A stretch of DNA of 64,000 bases, taken from NCBI GenBank assembly GCA_033026295.1, contig CM065172.1:11267665-11331664 (forward strand), read 5' to 3'. Under the pieces are notes generated by a model, which saw only the letters and a list, made by a program, of their open reading frames with translations, ran no database searches and had not been told where the DNA came from. This DNA is from Channa striata (taxonomy: Eukaryota > Chordata > Actinopteri > Anabantiformes > Channidae). The position numbers and the translations under genes are program-made. The number at the start of each line of letters is the position of its first letter. The first letter of the stretch is position 1. Positions 57,482 through 64,000 of this stretch are shown one piece after another.

Positions 57482-60400
57482 GAAGTGCATATGAAAAGCA
57501 GCTTATTGTTGCCCAGATTTGAGTTGTTGCTGGTTTCTAATACGCAGTGTTAGTGGTGCTTTTTATTCTGTATAGATCCCTCATAGTAAGACGGAGAGAG
57601 TGGGAGAGAAGGGGCCCTCTCTGTAAAACAGATACATCAGTGTGCCTGTATAGTGTACGACATTGCTGTGAGTTAATCAGTTGGAAAATAAAACGGTGGG
57701 ATTCTAATAAGTCATTTGTCAATTTTTACAACCCCCAGACACATTGATCCATGGGGATTAATGAAGATGCCTGATATTGTTGTAGATATGAACAGGGGAG
57801 ATGTTGGGGACAGTAATCAGTCATGTTGGGGATTTGTCCTACCTCGTTTTCTCTTCCTGGGGAGTCACAACATACAGGGACTCACTTCATCTGAGAAACA
57901 GAGCAAAGGAGAAACATTAAAAACCCAGACACTGATTATACCAATGTATATGCATGCACATACATGTATTTGAGAAATCCCTCCATTTTCGAATCTAATC
58001 TACATTGGCTGACATAATGTAGTGAGCCTGCATATGATGCAAAAGGAAAATGTGTTTGTTCACTCTCTTGCTTTTAATATACAGTATAAAAATGGATGGA
58101 AAGCCAGGCCCCATATCACAGCTGGGGAAAGGGGCTGGTGACTGAGAGGGGAGACTATAGTTTGTAGAACTCATTGTAGCACGGGGAGGGGTTTCAGAGT
58201 ACAGTTAACTATGTCTGTGTATTCAGCAGTTTGCCAGCCATAATTTAATTAGAGGCAGTAATGTTAAAATCCAACTTAGATGGATATTTTAATAGCAGCT
58301 TCTTTTTAACAGAGGGTGACGCAGTCTTGCAGAATAAAGAAAAAAAGAAATCACTTTCTATTAAAAGTCACTTGCAAAACATGGATAAAAGTACTGTAGG
58401 TAGTAGGTGGTACTGTAAAGTCTTGGTTTTTGTATTCATAATGTGCAAAAATATTCATATACATAATACACAGCTGAATTATAAAGTTGATAATTATGAC
58501 TATATGGATTTCTTTTATGTGCTGAAAAGTGTCTTATATGACATCCATTAACCCAGGACACTGTTACAACAGGAGAGAAACTGACTTTAGCAGAACCAGT
58601 TGAGTCACTCTTAAATCCTCTCAAAAGTTTTTTAACCTTGAGAGCCCAGGCATCCCTGAAAAATAATAATAATTCTAACCTGATCTTCCTACTTATTTTA
58701 TATCTCCCCTCAGCAACCTAACTTCTTCTCGGCAACAGTGCAGTTATTAATTCATGAGGCACTAATTAGTTCTTTGTTTAATTTTGTGTTAAACAGACTG
58801 ACCGGAATGATAACGACTCGCGCTGTAGCGCTTCGGTCCCATGCCACTCCTGTTTGCTACAACAAGGGAGCATCGTGCGACTAGCATGATGAACCCAATT
58901 CCCTTCTAAGTTGCACTTCATTAAGTCAAAATGTGACAAGGAGCTTAGAGGAAGAACTGGCAGATCTGATCATACATAACAATGCAGGCCCAGTAAGTTT
59001 GAGGAGGGTGTGGGGGTGCTGGTGCGGGAGGTGATGTGGGGGTTGGAGGGGTAGTGGATTCCAGCATGCATGTTGATAATTTTCTATTTTTAACCCTTGG
59101 GGGCCGTCTTTCATTTTCCTTTAATTGTTTTTGTTCAGAGCTGCAGTGTCCTCTTTTTAAATTGCAGCTCCTATCAACTCCCCTGATCAACCCCTGTGCA
59201 ACATTGCAGGCAGACAAGTAAACAACAGGGTTGCCCTTTTCCATGATGTAGTGCAGATGCTCCAGTAAAATAGGTGACACTTGCACAGTGCACAGACACA
59301 CACTCTATATATATGGACCTCTTCATAAGGAATGGTGGCGTGGCATGTAAGCCGTGAGCCGGTCACAATCAAAAGGAAAAAACAGGTAATATGCAAATGA
59401 TCATCCATGACATGAGAATGCATCAGGGAGGTTCTTTCTGCCCATATTTCACATTCCTTCTTCTATGCTTTTAATTGAGCACATATTTAAAAAATGTAAT
59501 CCAAGTATCTGCCGATACAAAGTTATTGCCAAGTCTTTTGCTTTGAAACTGAAAATGAATTGTACCTAAAAGGTTTAATGTTTTTAGTAACTTTAATTTA
59601 CTTACTTACTTCAGCCATTAACACTGGTTATTTCAATGATATCATGAGAACAAGGATGAGGTGGCCACACTGTAGAATGTGGCCCCCTGAACAACCACAT
59701 ACGCTGCACAATGTGACACAGAGGTGGTAAAGGATTCACAAGTTCAGTACTCAACTACCACTAAAATCTGTTACTCAAATTAAAGCACTAAGGAGATTAG
59801 ATATATTTTACTTAAAGGACACGAGTAAGAGTACTTACTGAGAACACAATGTACAGAAAACCGTACTAATTAAGGTAATTATGGAAAAAAATCTATTAAA
59901 AAAAATAAGAGTCAAAATCACTGTTGGTAAAGGTGAAGCTTATATTACCTGCCTCACGTGCTGAGAGGCTATTAACCTACAATGAAACATCTGGATTTAT
60001 TGTTTCATTTTATTTTCTGATGAAATGATATCTGGTTCTTTTATTGAAACTCCAAGGCGGGATTAATGATGTAGCCGGTCGATATAGCAAGACCAGAATG
60101 ACAAGACCAGTAGTACATAGTTTCACTTAACACAATGCCAGAATCTTAAGAGACGCCCTGCAAACAAAAGGTAAACCTGTCAATAAAGTACAGTCAGTGA
60201 ATTTGTACATGAGGCAGATTGCGCTTTCGTTTGCAAACTAGATTTTTTTTCACCGCAATTCATCAGCTGACAAGCTCCGCTAAGATGTTTAGCCTCTCCA
60301 AGTGTCTTCCCACTGGCTGAAGATATGATAAAATCAAAAAGCAGACAAGTAATTACACTGTATAATAGGCAAGATTGGCATTTTCAAAATCATTTTCATG

Positions 60401-61631
60401 TGGATGGAAATGACATTGCATAGACTATTCTGTATTCACTGGTGCAGATAAATAAACAAGGCATGGAGAAGAAGGGGGGGATACAGAACGCACAGTACAA
60501 TGGCAAGCAGGTCAGTAATTAGAAACTCTGTTTGCACAGTAATAATTTTAATATATTCATCAGGAAACAGAGCATGCCTAGCATGATAAAATCCCATCAA
60601 GGAACATATCCCGACTGCTTTAACCTTTTAAACAGACACAACACACTGCTGAGAACCTTAAAGAACAAAATAAATAAAAACACAGAAGTTGTAATCCATC
60701 CATCTCTGTTTGAAATATCAGTGTCACCTGCTGTTATGAAATGACAGGGATATGAAACCCTGTTCCTCTTAAGAGTATTTCTTCATTTGTAAATAATGAT
60801 CAGAACCTGCAGCTAAATGTGCTTTTGGAGCTTCTGACCTCTTTATCCAAGTGTGAGCAGGCGAAAGCCCTCCTGTTCGGAAACATGTTCAGCTCTGATT
60901 GTAGGGAGCAACCTATGTGTAACCTTGTTTGTTATTGAAGGTGGTAGTGATGATGCTATGGAAATTATTGCAAATTGCTCAAAGGACTCCTGACATGCAA
61001 AAACCTTGACCTCGCAATACTATTTCTTAGAGAAATTCAAGGTGGAGCACAAAGGTAATCACCATGAACAACATTTTTACACAAGGGAAAATAGCTCAAA
61101 GCCATTCGTGTGTGAAATATCTGGCTGCACGCATAGTTTATTGCCATAAAGATGGTTAATGCAAAGCAAACCTGCATATAGGAAAGTTCTTTTACACTAA
61201 CAAAGTTAGTAAACAAGCTAAGCTGCTATGCCACTGTTTCAATTATTGCAAATTTAATCAATAGGAACACACAAACAGGCTCTCAACTACAGAGAGTAGT
61301 TTGAAATAATAATCCTCTTGGCTGTAATGACTGCCAATCTATTGTCTAAGTTTCCTGGTTTCATTTCCCACACATAAACTCAGAAACTTACAAGTTTACG
61401 TGACCTCATTCTACATGAAACAACCTCTAATTACATGAAGTGGAAGCCGCAACAAGAATACACTTCTCACTGAATAGGTCTGTACTTTGTGTCTTCCAGT
61501 TTGTGTTTCAGTCTGACTTCTTCAACAAACTGCTGCGTGAAAAACTGACCATTTACTCATGCATATTTGACAGGACCTAGTAGGCCTCTTTTTATGCTGT
61601 CACTTTTGCCTCCTATTCTCTTTTTCCCCTA
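57482..61631. other. non-coding stretch, no gene recognised
   Basis: Unique AT-rich DNA with an octamer ATGCAAAT at 59393-59400. Regulatory-looking unique segments lie near 59940-60130 and 60230-60400. Open frames are short and without context. Confidence 0.55.
58700..58960. promoter_or_regulatory. candidate conserved non-coding element with GC hairpin
   Basis: Contains TTATTAATTCATGAGGC, CTAATTAGTTCTTTG and the unusual core GACTCGCGCTGTAGCGCTTC, where GCGCT (58820-58824) pairs with AGCGC (58827-58831) and an outer GACCG pairs with CGGTC. It is a CpG cluster inside AT-rich unique sequence. Confidence 0.36.
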
Positions 61632-61920
61632 GGAGAGGACAGAGTCGGGGGCTCGAGGGCAGCTACCTCCACAGTCCCGCCGTCCCCTCCTCGCCTAATT
61701 TTTGTTGTCCAGCCCTTTGAAACCTCAATCTCATGCAGAACCAAAGAATGGTGATCCATGTGCAACAAGTGCCGGTGCCATGGAAACCCCCGTTTTACCC
61801 CCAAAATATTCCTTTTTATCCCTTTTGAAGACCTGTCACCGAGCAGAGCAGGCATCACACGACCCCGGGCCTAGCCATGACAAAGCCTATTTTCTGCCTG
61901 CTCCTTGATTGATTAAAAAA
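61632..61920 (+). promoter_or_regulatory. candidate regulatory island after a strong acceptor-like site
   Basis: 'ctctttttcccctag' (ending 61634) opens a GC-richer stretch with CpGs (GTCGGGGGCTCGAGG, CCCGCCGTCCCC). All three frames run some distance; one reads RGQSRGLEGSYLHSPAVPSS and stops at 61720-61722. No donor follows clearly. The later part holds an X-box and CTTGATTGATTAAAA, a HOX/PBX-like TGATTGAT. I favour a regulatory element over an exon. Confidence 0.35.
61774..61787 (+). promoter_or_regulatory. RFX X-box motif
   Basis: GGTGCCATGGAAAC matches GTTGCCATGGAAAC at 13 of 14 positions; the right half is perfect and the left half has one change. Confidence 0.55.
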
Positions 61921-63009
61921 GACTTTTTAGTAAAACCATGTTAAAGGACACAAAAAGTGACACGCAGAAGAAAGGCTCTGTGGAGATGGCCCAATCAGAC
62001 GGGTTCCCCGGTAATATAGCACAGACTTAAGAACAATATAATAATCGCTACAAAGGAAGGGTCAGGCTAACCATGAAACGTAACAACAATGTTGATTATA
62101 ATAGTGATAGAAAAGGTTTCACATTTGGTAAGTGGCTAACCTGAAATTACACATGGTATAATGGTCCTTACACTAATGTACGTGAATTGTGAATTTTTTT
62201 CCTGACCCCAAAATCCAGGTTCTCTTCAGACTTACAAGTCCTAAAAATGTTGTTCTCACACAACTGTGAACTTCTCTTTTGTGCTCACACATCATCGAGA
62301 ACAGTATGAGGCCAAACATACGGACTTCCACTCAGACAAACACCACTTCACCAAGCCTCTACAAATAGCATCATATTATCTCAACGTACTAACACTACAG
62401 TACACCTCTGGATTATTACAAATGCGCTTTGCATTGGGTTTCTGCCACCTTTGGGAGAAAAACTATTCTTGTAGTGTTGTGGTTCATGTGTGTTATGGAA
62501 TCAATATTCTATGCATCGGACATTTTACTCCTCCAGTTGACCAAAGTGACAGACCATATAAAACGGAGAGAAACTGGCTCAGCTGCTCTGCACAGCACCA
62601 AAGGGAGACCACATTATTAATTTATCTCAAAAGCACAGGTCGATATGAGATGCCTATTGCTTACACGTTTTCTTTTTGTTTGACATTTTTTGTCATACAC
62701 AGTAGCTTTAAATATCTGGCCCCTTTCTGTGATTTAATAGTTGAACTCAAACAGCAAAGGAATTAGTCCTGTTATGTGATACCAGTTTCTATCACACAGA
62801 ATATGTTTTATTGTAGAAAAACAGACCTTTTCACGTAACAGAAATAAAGAGCGCTGCGTCTGTCTCTTTGTTTCTGTGTAGAGATGTGGAGGAGATATTT
62901 ACCTAGGCAATAGGAAGGGGTGGGGGGCGTAGAGAGAAGGAGAGGCATTAGAAGCGTCCACACATGAGCAATTAGTATTCCAGATCCTGATGGCTCTAAA
63001 CACAAAAAG
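61921..63009. other. non-coding stretch apart from one open frame
   Basis: Unique AT-rich DNA around the open frame at 62266-62766, with an AATAAA at 62844-62849. Nothing else is seen. Confidence 0.5.
62266..62766 (+). other. 166-codon open frame, probably chance
   Basis: The longest frame in the window that is not made of repeat sequence. It starts MNFSFVLTHHREQYEAKHTD and later has a hydrophobic stretch (MPIAYTFSFCLTFFVIHSSF). With stops at about 6% of codons in such AT-rich DNA, a frame this long in 128 kb of strand has roughly a 1-in-6 chance. There is no Kozak, promoter, splice or domain support, and codon use looks like background. Confidence 0.12.
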
Positions 63010-63480
63010 GCCTCACCAAATCCCCACGGCGGAGGTGTCAGACGGAAAATGACGAAAATCTGCTCCTTGACAGGGAGTCATTTATATTTTAGCTTCGTTC
63101 CATTATCTTAACGAATCCATCATCAGCCAATGCAATATTAACAGCAGAAAATCAACTCATTAGATCCAGGGGGATTTAATCAAGATTGCAATCATGTATG
63201 CGGTTCCTGGAGAGTTGGCTTCTTCTTTTTTTTTTCTTTTTGGTCCTTTCCACGTAATTGCCATATCTCAGATCTTAATAAATTATTCTCGATCTGAGAT
63301 TGATGCCTTTTTTTCCCTTGCCTCTCACGCCATGCACTCACTGTCTCCAACTATAATATTTACCATAAACATTATTATGTCATGGGCACACAGTTTAAAA
63401 TGGCCTTTAGCTAACTCGCAGAAGTAATTGGCTTCTCCATTTCTCTCTCGTTTCCTTGCTAATTGCCCAGTGATATTGCT
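63010..63480. promoter_or_regulatory. candidate conserved non-coding element
   Basis: Contains GGTGTCAGACGGAAAATGACG, ATCCATCATCAGCCAATGC, GGGATTTAATCAAGATTGC, CACGTAATTGCC and the inverted repeat at 63265-63300, then TATTTACCATAAAC and CTAATTGCCCAGTG. A T-run at 63226-63240 interrupts it and may separate two elements. Confidence 0.44.
63265..63300. repeat. perfect 10-base inverted repeat
   Basis: ATCTCAGATC (63265-63274) and GATCTGAGAT (63291-63300) with a 16-base AT-rich spacer holding TTAATAAATTATT. Confidence 0.9.
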
Positions 63481-64000
63481 AACAGTTCCCTCAGAAAGAA
63501 AGAAAAGGCCTCTTTTGCACAAGCTGGGATGTGTTGCTAGGATTTTTCGACCTTTATATGTGGATGTAGAAAGAATTTCCTGTGTTTGATATTGGTTAAC
63601 AAGACATGCAAGCAGATGAAAGAACATTCCACTTTTGATATGTAAAACTTTATGTGAAACCCTGGCATCAGAGAGAAAGAGCTCAAGTTTCAGGTGGAGA
63701 TATTTTGGTCTTGATTCTCAGAAAAACACTTAGCAGAAAAGGAGCTGCACCAGACAGATAACTGCCACAGATACATAAAGCTTCCATTCAAAGCCAGGTC
63801 TAAATGTTTTTGAAGGCAAAAGAACAAAGGCTCTGCCCTATGCTGTGACTGTGTGCATACTGCATACTTGCATGTGCATTAATACAACATTAACACTTCA
63901 TTTGCTTTGTCAAAGTATGAACAACAATAATTATGGACAAAAAAAACGACTTCATGAAAAGACGGGAATGACATCAAAACTAATTTATTGTTTCAAAGAG
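63481..64000. other. non-coding stretch, no gene recognised
   Basis: Unique AT-rich DNA to the window end. Nothing gene-like is seen. Confidence 0.6.

Noticed and set aside
1..64000. tRNA, rRNA, snRNA, CRISPR arrays, endogenous retroviral genes
   Set aside because: No conserved tRNA boxes, rRNA blocks, regularly spaced repeats, or gag/pol-like frames were seen on either strand.

Overview
The window reads as nuclear DNA of a ray-finned fish, most likely a percomorph teleost. The evidence is moderate-to-low GC, very many CA/TG, CT and poly-A microsatellites, few transposons, and three interspersed repeats of types I know from fish genomes: a repeat with TACCGTA-type inverted ends (51971-52926), a Tc1-type MITE whose ends read 'ctggccactttattaggtacacctg...' and its complement (57196-57481), and a fragment of a common L2-like or SINE repeat (12390-12546). 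The exact species and locus cannot be read from the sequence alone.

No protein-coding gene can be supported with confidence. The longer open frames are either translations of simple repeats (13127-13690, 41012-41374), overlap an interspersed repeat (12384-12911 minus), or are about as long as chance allows (62266-62766). I found no recognisable protein domain, tRNA, rRNA, known microRNA or CRISPR array. The window looks like a gene desert or a very large intron.

Across it lie islands of non-repetitive, often AT-rich sequence with homeodomain-like TAATTA/CAATTA words, TGACAG words, octamers and short inverted repeats. This is the texture of conserved non-coding enhancers around developmental regulators. 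The clearest are 16195-16500, 20030-20290, 23100-23400, 23860-24140, 26560-27130, 27740-28060, 34180-34440, 36840-37090, 38500-38900, 44290-44760, 49850-50080, 58700-58960, 61632-61920 and 63010-63480. I cannot measure conservation here, so these are hypotheses.

The most striking non-random signal is a set of RFX-type X-boxes. Three sites (16264-16277, 49996-50009, 61774-61787) each match GTTGCCATGGAAAC at 13 of 14 positions, where about 0.02 are expected by chance in 64 kb on both strands. Two weaker sites lie at 1694-1707 and 40309-40322. Other regulatory candidates are a perfect head-to-head TCF/LEF palindrome (53298-53322), a perfect DR0 nuclear-receptor site (49625-49636), an RE1-like site (19910-19930), two mutually exclusive hairpins inside a likely enhancer (34271-34309), and a TATA box followed by a CpG-rich stretch (35503-35760).

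Several short segments have good splice signals on both sides (8606-8648, 22844-22966 plus; 28562-28606, 30097-30117, 40835-40897 minus). Others have a strong acceptor followed by a short open frame and a stop. They could be exons of lncRNAs or of an unrecognised gene, but 64 kb yields some such pairs by chance. Between these features the DNA is ordinary non-coding sequence and microsatellites.
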